Part shown: piece by piece, positions 43,755 through 55,095 of the stretch
Layout: the number at the start of each line of letters is the position of its first letter
Position numbering within the stretch: the first letter of the stretch is position 1
Source: Zygnema cylindricum
Lineage: Eukaryota > Streptophyta > Zygnematophyceae > Zygnematales > Zygnemataceae
Assembly (NCBI GenBank): GCA_037447655.1
Contig: JBBHKE010002003.1
Span: 144,953 to 208,952 of the forward strand
Length of the DNA stretch: 64,000 nt
Direction of reading: 5' to 3'
Translations under genes and position numbers: made by a program
The notes under the pieces: model-generated
Told to the model about the DNA's origin: nothing
Databases searched by the model: none
Seen by the model: the letters and a program-made list of their open reading frames with translations, nothing else

Positions 43755-43875
43755 AAATTTGGCACCCGAATCCGTTCCGCATCCGACGCGGCCGGTTGCG
43801 TATGGACCGGGTACGGACCCAGGTACGGATTCAGTACGGACTTAGGTACGGATCAAGTACGGATAAAGTACGGAT
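43755..43875. repeat. Short GTACGGA tandem array
   Basis: GTACGGAYYNAG-type units about 12 bp long repeat about seven times between 43808 and 43872. The following 43900-44230 is low-complexity A/C and T/G DNA. Confidence 0.7.
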
Positions 43876-44236
43876 ACGCAAAAAAGAAGATTTATAAAAA
43901 AGTTACAACAATTATTTTCAGCATAGGAGGATCAGATAAATAAAAGTAAACAAAAACAAAAACAAAAACAATAATGAAAGTGCCACATCAATATTAAAAA
44001 AATTATACATATACATAAAAAAAAATTGTAAAATGATCCAGTTCTCCCACGCTCAAGCCCAAGCCCAAGCCAAAAAACAACACTAAAAACAAAAAGTACT
44101 AAAAACAAACGAAATTTTCCATTGAATTACCTTACGACTCCACGACCTCCCTTTTTTGTTTTTTATTTTTTTGTTTTTTTGTTTTCTTGTTTTTTTGTTT
44201 TCTTTGTTTTTTTTTTACCATTTTCCCGTCAAACTG

Positions 44237-44629
44237 TCATGACAAAATCGAGATTCGGATGATCCGGTCCGAAATACGGAAAATGGAACAAACATCTCCG
44301 TGTGTCGGCTCGAAAAACGCCACAGTTCCGTTTCCGCAATCTACGGCACCTTCCGCGAAACTACTCACGGGTCTCATCAACGCTAAAACATGTGGAGCTT
44401 GATTCAACAAATAAAACTCGACCATAGTCGGTAACGGTTTTCCCTTCCCTCCTCGTGACGAATGTCGCACCGTTCCGATAGAAAAATAACACGCTCCGTG
44501 ACGACTCAGTTTCTCGACGAATAACGGACGGAGCGTTCTATGGTCCGTTGCGAGAAAAATGTTCAGTTTCGGCCGAGGATCGGTTTTCGTCGCGAGTGTT
44601 CTTCGTAAGTTGCGAAAAACTCGACTCAT
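44237..44629 (-). CDS. Possible host gene exon, glycosyltransferase-like
   Basis: A 130-codon frame with ordinary protein composition, unlike the surrounding repeats. '[16 protein letters not shown]', '[24 protein letters not shown]' resembles the C-terminal donor-binding part of fucosyltransferase-like families (xATD...YLLxxAxxL...SSF). I cannot assign a family. It would end at 44237. The upstream side runs into a TATATG microsatellite and a gap, so the start is not the visible Met with any certainty; an upstream exon may be at 45333-45447. Could be a gene fragment rather than a live gene. Confidence 0.4.
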   Translation of the reverse strand: MSRVFRNLRRTLATKTDPRPKLNIFLATDHRTLRPLFVEKLSRHGACYFSIGTVRHSSRGGKGKPLPTMVEFYLLNQAPHVLALMRPVSSFAEGAVDCGNGTVAFFEPTHGDVCSIFRISDRIIRISILS

Positions 44630-44630
44630 A

Positions 44631-44815
44631 TGTATATATATATATATATATGAATGTATGTATATATATATAAACGTATATATATATATATGTATGTATG
44701 TATATATATATATGTATGTATGTATATATATGTATGTATGTATATATATATGTATGTATGCATATATATATATATGTATGTATATATATATATATATTTA
44801 TGTATATATATGTAT
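44631..44815. repeat. TATATG/TATG microsatellite
   Basis: Alternating (TA)n and TATGTATG runs up to the gap at 44816; a similar short run at 45058-45080. Frames across it give only Y/I/V/C/M repeats and are not genes. Confidence 0.95.
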
Positions 44816-44825
44816 NNNNNNNNNN
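44816..44825. other. Assembly gap (10 N) followed by poly-C
   Basis: Ten N bases, then 15 C. The local structure is unreliable. Confidence 1.
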
Positions 44826-44859
44826 CCCCCCCCCCCCCCCTCCAACAACCCCCCCGGGC

Positions 44860-45054
44860 CGCCGCGATATCTCCGTACTCATTTCGTACTTTATTCCGTA
44901 CCATAATTTTGTACGGAACAGCCCCCAACCGATAATTATCGACGATAATTTTTGTTGGTTCCGGAGTGATATATCGGGACCCCTCACCGCTCGACAACCA
45001 ATAATATTGGTTATCGACTTTATCGCGATAAAAAATACCCGATACACAACACTA
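44860..45054. mobile_element. Truncated hAT-type MITE
   Basis: Right part of the family ('ggttccggagtgatatatcg', 'taccgatacacaacacta'-like end at 45054). The left end is lost in the gap and microsatellite. Confidence 0.75.
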
Positions 45055-45332
45055 ATATTATATATATATATATATACAAATACACACATGTATATGTATA
45101 TAGATACATACATAGGTACATAATATACATAACATTGACAAATTTACAAACTAACACAAATCATCCATTCCATGGCTTGTCTAAAAAACTCCTTATCTTT
45201 GATTTCCATCCTTTCCTTCATATAAAAGAAGAGATTAAAAAAAAAAATCACCCAAAAAAATAAGCTGGCAACTTTGGAAAGAATGTAAAAGCGTAAAACA
45301 AAATAAAAAACCTCACCAGTTTGGGCCACAAT

Positions 45333-45447
45333 TGTCCATGTTTTCCAAAGGGACTATCATCTCGCCATCCAAAATTTCCAAATAATCTATCGAGCCTCGA
45401 AATTTTGGCTCTGTCAACATTATTTCCGACCTGAAACTAAAGAAAAT
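45333..45447 (-). CDS. Possible exon upstream of 44237-44629
   Basis: On the minus strand an open segment of about 110 bp is bounded by a TTTCAG acceptor-like site and a GTGAGG donor-like site. One frame reads SEIMLTEPKFRGSIDYLEIL, then continues to NCGPNW. It could be an exon of the same minus-strand gene. Only splice-like ends and open frame support it. Confidence 0.3.
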
Positions 45448-46045
45448 GTGGTTCCATGTGAGTTAAAAATAAAAAAAACTGTCGATGTAACGTATTCCGG
45501 CTTCTAATTTCCGCTCTATTCCAAATGTTCCATTTTTTTTCTTTTCCGGCTTTTTTTTTTTCATTTTTCCCACTCCAAATTTGACATTATTTTACCAATT
45601 TCCGTTCTGTTACAAACGATCTCCGCTTTACAGTCGTTTAATTTTGTAAATGGGAAATAACTTTTAAGGATTTTTACCAATTAAACAGTCTAAAGTAAAT
45701 AGAAATATTAGCATTGAGGAGAAATTATAATTAAACAATTATAGTTTTTCCTTCTACTCCTTGTTTTGCCCATTTGATGTTTTTTTACTAAAAAAAATAT
45801 TAAAAAAAGGAACAAGTGAATTAATGTTATTAACTCTAGTAACGACAGATAGTATTGTCATTACTCTTTGATCATTTATTTATTTATTTTTTGGGATGTT
45901 AACACATTAAATAGTGTGGTTGTGACAGATTTTTGGAACACAATAGGAGGAATTGGCCAACTCAGACCCTATTAATAGCTTTATTTTCCTTTTCCGTACA
46001 TGAAATTCAACAGTACACACAAATTTTAAATTCAAAATCGATTTT
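45448..46045. other. No gene seen
   Basis: AT-rich; possible intronic or intergenic DNA. Confidence 0.4.
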
Positions 46046-46049
46046 ATAA

Positions 46050-46455
46050 TTTTCTTGGATCCACAATATTTTTGAATCCGACCTCTTGAATCCACTGTAC
46101 TCTTTTTGACCCCACACTAATTCGGAGTTCAAACATTTTTTTAATTTACAGTAATTTCAAATTCAAACTCTTAATGGATCCACACTTTTTTAAATCTAAA
46201 CATTTTTTGGATCCACACTAATTTGGAATTCGAACTCTTTTTGAATCCACACTAATTTTGAATTCAAACTCTTGTTAAGTCCACAAAATAATTTTGAGTT
46301 GTAATTCTTTTCGAATCCACAACAATGTTCAATTTAAATCTTTAAATTGACGCTAATTTTGAATTCAAACTCTTTTTGAATCCACACTAATTTGGAATCG
46401 ATTTTTTCTTGAACCACACTAATTTCGAATCCAAATTCTTGTTTGGGTTCACACA
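46050..46455. repeat. Degenerate ~37-bp minisatellite
   Basis: 'ttgaatccacactaatttt gaattcaaactct' recurs about ten times with many changes; the spacing is about 37-40 bp. Confidence 0.8.
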
Positions 46456-46909
46456 ACCTTAGGAACAAAAAACGACAAACTTACAATAAAATAAAAAATA
46501 AAGAAAATACGCGACGATCGCTTCAAAATCTCGACTTACGGCAAATACAACTTCAAATGTCCTATTAGGCAAAAAATTGGGCCACGTCATCAAATCTCTC
46601 TAAACCTTTCAAGTTTCAACACTATTCAAGCTAACAACATTAATTTAGTTTAGGAAAATTCCCAAGAAAAAAAAAAGTGTGAAAAAAAAAACTATCTAAA
46701 GAAATGGGCGTAAATGGGCTAAGCTATTCGAAATCGTTTTAGAAATAAAATTTTCCCCAAAAAATTTAGCACAATATAACCGCCAAAAAAAAATGAAAAG
46801 TTTGTGTCACGTTCGAAAAAAAAATCCACATTGGATTGAAAAAAAAACAAAAAAAAAAACACAAAAAGGTGCAACTGTGAACCAAGAAATATTATTATCA
46901 ATGCCAAAA

Positions 46910-47100
46910 ATAAGGGGGGGCAGGGAGAGGGAGGGAGGGAGGGATGTTTTCTATAAATCAGAGAACACCAGAATTATTGTGGATCCACTTTCTCCCTTTC
47001 CTCTATCACTTTACAACTACGAAAAAAAAGGAAAAAGGAGAGGGGGGAGGAGGGAGGTAAGGGAGGGGGGGGGGGAAGAGGAGGGAGGAAGGAGGGATGA
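46910..47100. other. G-rich purine tracts
   Basis: Two G-run clusters on the plus strand (46913-46945 and 47039-47098) with many GGG runs, capable of G-quadruplex formation. A run of about 30 A follows at 47193-47221. Confidence 0.75.
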
Positions 47101-47191
47101 AGATACAATACAAACTATTTTATTTTAACCAAACCGAAAAAAAAGCAGAAAAAAGCCCTTTATATTTTTCAAAAAAACAATCACTTGAAAA

Positions 47192-47224
<33 letters not shown>

Positions 47225-47299
47225 GAGAAAAAATCCTGAAAATGGAAAATCTTCACCCCAAACCCTAAACCCTCCTTCCCCGGAATTTCCGGAGAGAGA

Positions 47300-47424
47300 G
47301 TGCCACGTGGCACTTACCCATTGCGATTCAGGAAGTGATGACGCTCCATATGACGTCAGCAGACAGGCTAGCAGGATCGGAACTCCGCAAATCGCGGACA
47401 GCGTCGACCTCCAGGTGACACGTG
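47300..47424. promoter_or_regulatory. G-box/C-box cluster (putative promoter region)
   Basis: GTGCCACGTGGCAC (47300-47313, a perfect 14-bp palindrome), TGACGTCA (47351-47358) and CACGTG (47419-47424) within 125 bp of locally GC-rich DNA. These are bZIP/bHLH binding cores in plants. Which gene it might serve is unclear. Confidence 0.5.
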
Positions 47425-47739
47425 GCGGAAAGCCTTCCGCCATTTGCTATTATTCTCACAAGGTAAAAAATAATAGAATTTAAATCGGTCAACGGAAAAT
47501 AAAGTGCGCATTGAATTCGCGTGAGATCGTACGAAAACAGTACGGCTATTTTTGGGAATCGTACGGCTACTTACGTTTGGCGGTTACTCTATTCGTAAAT
47601 TGATTAAATTCACACTAGACGTTTTCGAATGATACATCGTGTCTTGTCACGTTTTTCGTGCGAAAATGTACGTATTTTATAAAGAACAAAAACCACGTGA
47701 AATTTCTGTGGCTATATCTGGTTCGAACCCTTTAGCCAA

Positions 47740-47820
47740 GGTACAGTACAGTGCAGTACAGTAAAGTACAGTAAAGTACAGTACATCAAAGTACAGTGTA
47801 GAACAGTAAAGTACAATGTA
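47740..47820. repeat. GTACAGTAA microsatellite
   Basis: Repeats of GTACAGTAAA and GTACAGTGCA over about 80 bp. Confidence 0.85.
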
Positions 47821-48151
47821 TCGCTATAAGGGTATCTCCCCATGTAATTGTAACTTAGCGATCTTACTTTGTATTTTAGTGCGGATCCGCCGGACCCGGT
47901 TTTCAAGTGTCCCTATGGCTGAACCTCCTTCAAGCGAAAAGTGGGGTTCATTACTGGAAAAAATGCATTTCCGTACAGATCCAGCTCATTTTCGTACAGG
48001 GTCGTACTGTTTGTTTTTTATTCATAAAACATTTTTTTTTAATAAAACATCATTACGGGAGATTCGTCAAGATTCTCCAAACTTTTGGGCGACAACGTCC
48101 ACCGTCCGATTATGAGTTTTCAAAGCAAAAGGTCACTTCGTCCAATGATTC

Positions 48152-48178
48152 GCTAGTGTCCTCAGTGAGGACACTAGC
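48152..48178. other. Perfect 27-bp palindrome
   Basis: Arms GCTAGTGTCCTCA and its exact complement around a single G. Followed at once by 'cgtataaaacg', TATA-like. Confidence 0.9.
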
Positions 48179-48647
48179 CAATCACCGAACGTATAAAACG
48201 TTTACACGTGGAAAGGTCACGTACGAGCCGCGCGCCTTCGGACATGCGGGAATCAAATCCAACGAAAACCACAAAAAAAATCTTTGTTGAAGAATGTGTC
48301 GTGACGTCTCCTCCACGATCCGCTGACATCCGGAATTTGCAGCTACTTGACGAAACACGAACGACAAAACAACTACAAAAAATCCAAAACACGAATGTAC
48401 AAATTGTACATTCACGTAATTTAATTTGGCGACTAGATGTACGGATACAAGTTCAGATATTGTGCTTTTATAATCTTTGACTGCTCGCCATCAGAACATG
48501 AACCTACGTGCATCCAATCGAAAGAAAGCACGTACGCGATAGATTCCATTGCTGACACGACCTGATGGAGAAGTGAACGAAGTTTTATTGCCAGTAAACG
48601 TTTTCGTACGATTACAGTCGGTGCATGATGGAGAAGCGGCCTATGTG

Positions 48648-49455
48648 TAAGGGCTGTTCCCATGTGTTCAAGTAAGGGTTTTTCCGTCGTTTTCACAAAA
48701 AATGGGACTTCCAACGAGAAAATATTACGCCGTACAAAAAATGGGCAAAAAAACAAGTACATTTTGCGTCATCTTGAAACTTGGAAGGTACGGCAATTTG
48801 GCGTTATTATCATCGCGACCCACTTCCAGCTCATCTTCACACTTGTAATGGAATCAAATCGCGATCTGATTTTAACCAAAATAACACCCTATCGACGAAT
48901 AGAAAGCAGGTATTGCACTCGTGAAACGTCTGCGAAAATATATGAACGAGGGAGAGTACGCGCTATTTTTTCCATGCTCGTCATGCGCATGTACGTTCAA
49001 AAATGACAAGCATGTACGGAAAAAAATTCATTGGGGTCTCGGACCTCCACTTTCATTCACGGGTCCTTTGCTCAAAATTTTACAACGTCTTGGTCTCTCC
49101 CCATATTTTTCATTCGACCGCTCCTCTTTCTCTCATCTCTAAATGAAATGCAACAATAATAGTATAAAATGAAAGATATATTTTTTTCCTTTTTCTTTAA
49201 TATTTTTGGCCTCATGTTGATAGCATATCGAACAATAAATGGTAAGAAAAAGAAATCAGGAAGCCATGGCGAAAAGTTTACATGTTGATGACGTCTCAAG
49301 GTAGCATGACTTCGCAAGGTAGCATGACTTCGTAATGTCACAAAACCCTAAACATCTACAATGTCACAAAAAACGCGACGCCTACAACCGTCGCCGTTTT
49401 TGTAGACGTCACTAATTTTAGGAAGTTTTGTAGTCGTCTACATTTCGTTTCGTAC
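48648..49455. mobile_element. R1 repeat copy
   Basis: Starts TAAGGGCTGTTCCCATGTG. The interior 'agccatggcgaaaag', 'aaacatctacaatgtcac', 'cctacaaccgtcgc' matches 27900-28140 in the same orientation. The right end merges into R4. Confidence 0.65.
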
Positions 49456-49680
49456 TTGTAACAGTAATAGTGGATCGAACTTGGTCGTAAATGGGTATTT
49501 AAAGTTTAGGAATAAAAAGTTATGAATTTGGTACACGTCCGCGAAAGAATCGCGCGATTTGGAGTTTTAATTCAAAAGAAATAGAGATGGGTGTATTTAG
49601 GTGACAGCGCGGGGTCAAACTAACAAGTGGGTATCATTGAAACGGGTTAAGGGTCAAATTAGTACCGAAATTTCGCGTGT
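49448..49680. repeat. Dispersed repeat R4, inverted copy
   Basis: Inverse of 4265-4495 (for example 'gatgggtgtatttaggtgac', 'caagtgggtatcattgaaac'). Confidence 0.8.
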
Positions 49681-49685
49681 ACGTT

Positions 49686-50584
49686 TCATAAAGTACTAAT
49701 GAAACATTTAGTCGTTTAGTGCGCACGATTGTTCGTTTCCTACAATTTTTAGTACGAAACGTCACTTTCACTTAATGGAATTTCGTAGGTAGTTTCGCGT
49801 GCGAAATTTGCGACGCACGTTCGTGCGAAGTCGCGTTTCGTTTGGCGCACACTTTTGCACGTATATTTTACATAGTGAAACGTAGCGTTTGATTGGTTGG
49901 TAAATGCTACGTAGTTAGTAAGAGATTTCGCACGTTTTTGCATTGGTCAATTTGAATCCTAGCTGATCAATGATTGGCCCAGGTAAAACCTGTTCAACGG
50001 AGCGTTGACGCTGGCCTGGCGAGTCCAGGGCGATGATAGATAAATAGTGAAGTCTAAGAGAAGAGTAGACATCTTTTCTATTGGAAAAGTTTGTGGAGAT
50101 TCTGAATGATCTTGGTCCTAAGCGATTAAAACCAAATTGGAGCATTGGCATTTTGACACTGAAATCTCTTACAAACTAAGTAGTGTTTTAGTAGTTAAGA
50201 GATAGAATTATTAAGAGTGGAGAGCAATGGAAAAGACTTTAATAAGAAGGGTTGAGCCACGAGGGCAAGAGACCGAGCTAATGTTATGTGGACAGTAGCT
50301 TCTTCTAATTTAAAGTTTATCCTTATGTGAGTGCTTTCCAATGTGGATGTGTATTTTTCCAATGTGTGGAATGTGTGGTTGAAATTGGTTGTAGTAATGG
50401 GGTTTCCTGAGAGGTAGGAGATCCTATTACAATACTATCGTAGGGTGTCGCATATTTTGTAAAAATCTACAATTGTCACATATTTGAAGTAATGAAGGCG
50501 CAAGTAATGATTGACATAGGAACACTTTGAAAAGTACACCGTAAAATTTGCGCTAAAATCCAAAGTAACCTTGCAAAGTTTCGG
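49686..50584. other. No gene seen
   Basis: Ordinary-looking DNA without a convincing frame; the 78-codon frame at 49915-50151 resembles nothing I recognise. Confidence 0.4.
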
Positions 50585-51287
50585 TTACATGGGAACACGC
50601 ACTAAGAACGTAATCGTAACTTACATTTGTGACGATTGTATACGTCGACAATACCTATGATGGTTGTCAACGTCTACAATTTGTGTTGTCGCACGTTATT
50701 TTTTGGAACTGCTTGTGACGTCGCATGTCTTACTGTGACATTGTAGACGTACCGCCTTCCAACCAGTGCCGTTTCACGGTTGAAGACGATGCGCTTTGCC
50801 TTCGCATCTCTTGTTGGGTCGATGTGAAATGGCATCAGAATTTCGAGACCCCTGCAAAAAAAAAATCCACACTGAATGAAAAAGGACAAAACCAAACAAA
50901 TTGTGTACTTTTTTTTGTCGAATTGAACGCAAACGGACAAAACATAACGAATTCTGTATTTTTCTTTGTCTTTGGAAATCATATGAAAATTTTCGAAAAG
51001 TAAGGCATGTGCGAATATATGTTCCTATTTGTTTATCGAAAATACCTAGTTTTAAAACACATCGTGCATGTGTTTTGAACATAAGTTTGAAGATGACGTT
51101 TTTTGTCGTGGAAGTGGGTCGAAAACACAAGGTGACAAATTTTCGTACATCCTAAGTTCGAGGATGACTCAAATTATACTCTACAAATTTGCGATTCCTT
51201 GGTACGGTTGCAACTTAGGCAGTACGGCGCTAAGTTTTACAGGAAAACGACCAAAAAAAAACCCTTACTTATGCACATGGGGACATA
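50585..51287. mobile_element. R1-related repeat copy
   Basis: Inverse copy of 41640-42413: 'gttgtcaacgtctacaat', 'gcatcagaatttcgagacccc', 'ttaaaacacatcgtgcatgtg', ending near 'gcacatggggacata'. Confidence 0.7.
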
Positions 51288-51494
51288 CCCTTAGTGTTAA
51301 TGTTTTTTTGCAAATCAAAACATCATTTTCCCGTACACGGTGGCCTGATTGTAGATATGATGGTTGCGATTGAAAGCCAAGATTCTCACCTTTCGATTGG
51401 CGGTCTCCATGTCAAAACAGGACAAGTGTGTACCGAAAAACGATGCTTTAAGTGACCAAAAAAATATTATTCTAATATCGATACACGGTGTAGC
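51288..51494. mobile_element. Small MITE, TACACC-end type
   Basis: Shares blocks with 31926-32148 and ends 'ctaatatcgatacacggtgta' at 51494; abuts the R1-related copy. Confidence 0.6.
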
Positions 51495-51768
51495 TGTACT
51501 GTATCCATACAGCATACTAGCAGATCGATTGATACAGGTCATTGCATAAGGGTACGGCCTCGTGTAACGTAGCAAATTTAATTTGTATTTTAGCGCAGAT
51601 TCGCCGTACACGGTTTTGGAGTGTCCCAATGTGTAAATAACGAAATTGTTACTTAGGGAGCGTCCCCATGTAATCGATACTTTAAAGAAATATTTTGGAC
51701 TTTAGTGATGATTCTCCGTACTACTTTGAAGAGCGTCCCAATGTGCGAAAATGTAATGAATGTGAAGA

Positions 51769-52737
51769 TTAAAGGCAATTTCCCACGTAAACCGAAACTT
51801 TAGTCTTGTAACTTTGTTTTTAGCGAAGATTCTCAGTAGTACTTTCACAACATTGGTATGTAAAGAAATGAAATCGTTACTTTAGATTGTGACGGATGTA
51901 GACGTGGGTGTAATTTGTGACGGTTATAGAAGACTGCAAAACTAGCTACAATTGATGACGTTTACAAATTAGCAACGGTTGTAGACGTCTAGCTACTTGA
52001 CATTGTAGATGTTTATGGTTTGGGACATTTTGAAGTCACGCTCAAATTATGATAGCGTCGACGTCACTAATTCCAAAACATTCCCCCCATGGTTTCCTGA
52101 TTTTGTTTTTCGTCTGTTCTCACTCTACTTGCCATCAAAATAAGCTAAAAGACAGCCAAAAGAAATATTTTTTAGAGATCTTTCATTTGATACCTTTCTT
52201 GCATTTTTTCATTGCAAGAATTGTTAGATAGACGCGGTAGTGGGAGAGTGAGAGAGAGAGGCGCTTTCACGGACTTCGCTTTTGCGAAATCGCGTCCGTT
52301 GGTCGAGACCCCCTCCCCGGCCCGTATACGGAAAAAAACGCACGGAAAAAAATCACGCACAGGCTGGAAACTTGCAGCGGGTTTTTTTTTTTAAGTACTC
52401 CGCGCACAAAAATTGTCAAATAATCCCGACACGTCCGACATCATCTGCCTATTCGCTCACCACATGGAACTATATTTAAAATCACCTCTCGAGGTGATTT
52501 TATATAAAGTTTGAATATGAGCTGAAAAGACACGAAAGTGGGTCAAAACGCGCTAGGCGACAAATTACATTGCGATAGACAACAAACTGCAGTACATACA
52601 AAGTTTCAAGGTAACGCAACTTGTACGGTGGTAATTTCAATTTTTTGGTACGGCTACGGATTTTCACGTTTTTTTCATAGTTATGGAGGAAAAACGACAT
52701 AAAATAATTGTAACTCCAGCACATGGGAAAATGCCCT
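51769..52737. mobile_element. R1 repeat copy
   Basis: Ends TTAAAGGCAATTTCCCACG and CATGGGAAAATGCCCTAA, inverted to each other. Contains the palindrome-like AAAATCACCTCTCGAGGTGA near 52480. Inverse of 27461-28281. Confidence 0.72.
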
Positions 52738-53246
52738 AAATGTAATCGTAACTTTGAAATGTGACGATTGTAGATGTGCATGCAACTTGTGACGATTGAA
52801 GACGACTACGAAACTTACGACGATTGGTGACGTTTACAAAAACAACGACGATTGCCCGACATCTAGATTTTTGTAATTTTGTGACATTGTGGATGTTTAG
52901 GGTTTTGTGACATTGTGACGCCATGGTCACTTGTGACAACGTCGACGTCACAAATTCAAAAACTTCCCGCCATGGTTTCCCGATTTCGTTTTTTCGACTT
53001 TTCTCCCTCGACTTGCCATAAAAATATACATAAAAATTGCCAAAAGAAATATTTTTAAAATATCTTTTATTTTATACCAATATTGTCGTGTCTCATTCTA
53101 AAAAGTGTGAGATAAAATCGATAATGTGAGAGGGAGAGGGGAGAGGCGACGACGACGTGCAAAGGACCCATGAACGAAATTGGAGGTCCGAGACCCCTGC
53201 AAATTTGTTGCCGTACAAATTGTTTTTTGTACACGCGCGTGACTGG
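52735..53246. mobile_element. R1 repeat copy, left part, split by Cop3
   Basis: A direct neighbour of the previous copy with the same 'gtgacgattgtagatgtg', 'gacgccatgg', 'cttcccgccatggtttccc' order. It continues beyond Cop3 at 59608-59900 (the GGTTATTTTTGATGAAG block). Confidence 0.7.
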
Positions 53247-54278
53247 TGCAATTCTGTGTCCTCCATTGGACTACAGAATACAGGAAGCCTCTAGATAGTA
53301 TTTAACTAACCCACTTTAAGCCACGACCACTTCTGCCCAAGAAGGCAAACTGAGAATTTGACTGCACCCCTGTGTAGCCTGGACTCCCCTGAGTCCGTAG
53401 GAAAAAGAATCTCTGAAAACGCCCAACGAGGCGATAAGTTATGAGCCGGCAAAAATGCCAATTTTATACAAAGCTCTCTTAGAGAGAGGTGACTGCCTAC
53501 CAAATTTCCTAAGTCCTAAACCCCTCTCACAGCCCCTATCTACTGAAGTACGAACCAATCATATGACTGTAAAGTACAGAAAGGTACTACGGCCGATGTC
53601 CTTTCTGTACGGCTTGTGTACGACAAGGCCACTGAGTGGACGCGTGTCACTTTTCAACTCGTCCGTACATTCCTTAGAATTCCTGCGACCGAATGCCATC
53701 CTTCCACGCGGCGCCAAGTCATGCCACGTCTATAAAAGCCAAAGTGACCATTCCACGATCTCGGCGATGATATGTGCCGTCGGATTAAATTCGACATTAA
53801 TTGTCGACCTTCGAAACAAATGTCCGATTCATTTGTTTTGTGCGAAATGACATCTGCACTAAACTTTAACAAGTTTTATGTTCCTTCGTTCAAATTACAA
53901 TTAATTGATTGCAGTACCATACAATAGTTTAAATACATATCGAACCCTATATCTCCTAACGGACTTCTACGACAGACTAGTTAGAGCTAACGGCTACGCT
54001 GCGCTCTGCCGGTCGGAGGTTCGAGTCCTGCCGGACTCAACCTTTTGTTGAGAGTGACTTAAGTCACTCTTTAGTCTTGCCTGTTGAGCTAGGAAAACCA
54101 TGGCTCAACCACCATGTTGAGCTAGGACAACCATGGCTCAACCACCAACTCTATCCCTCAGTGACTACAACAAGTTGGGGAAAAGAGAGAAGAGATGGAG
54201 GCAGGCTGCCATCATATCTTATATATGTTTCCGCTAATTTATTTTAACTAGAAAATACAAAAACTACTTATTTCAACA
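53247..54278 (-). repeat. Cop3 3' LTR
   Basis: 1032 bp. Polypurine tract (minus AAGGGGAG) adjoins at 54279. Contains GGTTCGAGTCC (54018-54028), a perfect tRNA B-box consensus on the plus strand, preceded by GTTAGAGCTAACGG. Confidence 0.9.
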
Positions 54279-54291
54279 CTCCCCTTATTTT

Positions 54292-55092
54292 CTAGTCTAT
54301 TTTTAATTTTTCTTTTAATCCACATTTTTCCCTGCAGTATTTTAATTTCGGCGAGGGTACAGGTTTGGTCATCATGTCCGCTACCATTTCCTCATCAGAT
54401 CTATATACAAGATTCACTATTTTATTCTCAACTTTTTCTCTTACAAAACTTAATCTTATGTCCATATGTTTAGCCTTAAAATGATGTTTTGGATTTGCTG
54501 CAATTGCTATGGCCGCTTGATTATCACAAAACACTTCATGCACTCCCTCCTTCATATACCCAAGTTCTTGCAGCAAGGACTTGACCCACATCAACTCTTT
54601 CACAGCAGAACAAGAGGCCATGTACTCAGCCTCCATGGTGGACTGTGCAACCACCTTTTGTTGCTTACTGCTCCAACAGCATGCACCTTCCCCAACATAC
54701 AACACATACCCAGAAGTGCATCGTCTCATAGGTGCGTCCCCATAACTGGCATCACTCCAAGTAGTGATGTCAGTGTGCTCCCCTCCCAAATGCAACCATA
54801 ACTCTCTGGTTCCAACCAGATATCTCATGACTCTCTTGGCTGCCTCCCAATCCCTCTTCCTAGGATCATTCAGACTCCTACTGAGTACTCCAACTGCTGC
54901 CGCTATGTCCGGCCTGGTACAATTCATAAAATAGATTAAACTTCCTACGACCTGTCTATAAGGGATAGTCTTCATAAACTCTCTCTCTTCAATACTCATT
55001 TGATCATCTAAGATAATTACTCCTCCTTCTACACTCCCATCACTTACTTTTTTCAAGTCCATGGGAGTGGTACAACTGTTAGCATTTTCCAC
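54292..55092 (-). CDS. Cop3 RNase H
   Basis: 266 codons ending close to the polypurine tract. Contains VVGSLIYFMNCTRPDIAA, WSDASYGDAPMRRC, QSTMEAEYMASC, FCDNQAAIAIAANP and HMDIRLSFVREKV. All three acidic positions (D, E, D) are present, so this domain looks intact. It ends at the normal C-terminus of the Pol protein (MMTKPVPSPKLKYCREKCGL). Confidence 0.92.
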   Translation of the reverse strand: MENANSCTTPMDLKKVSDGSVEGGVIILDDQMSIEEREFMKTIPYRQVVGSLIYFMNCTRPDIAAAVGVLSRSLNDPRKRDWEAAKRVMRYLVGTRELWLHLGGEHTDITTWSDASYGDAPMRRCTSGYVLYVGEGACCWSSKQQKVVAQSTMEAEYMASCSAVKELMWVKSLLQELGYMKEGVHEVFCDNQAAIAIAANPKHHFKAKHMDIRLSFVREKVENKIVNLVYRSDEEMVADMMTKPVPSPKLKYCREKCGLKEKLKID

Positions 55093-55095
55093 TGG

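Noticed and set aside
44538-45113. Long frames made of Tyr/Ile/Val/Cys/Met repeats
   Set aside because: They are translations of a TATATG microsatellite and cross the N gap.
47097-47483. 128-codon frame crossing poly-A
   Set aside because: Contains a lysine run from the A homopolymer and then unrelated residues over the G-box cluster; no domain.
54018-54028. A real tRNA gene at the B-box in the Cop3 LTR
   Set aside because: No complete cloverleaf: acceptor stem does not pair and the T-stem has a mismatch. It is in both LTRs, so it is part of the element.
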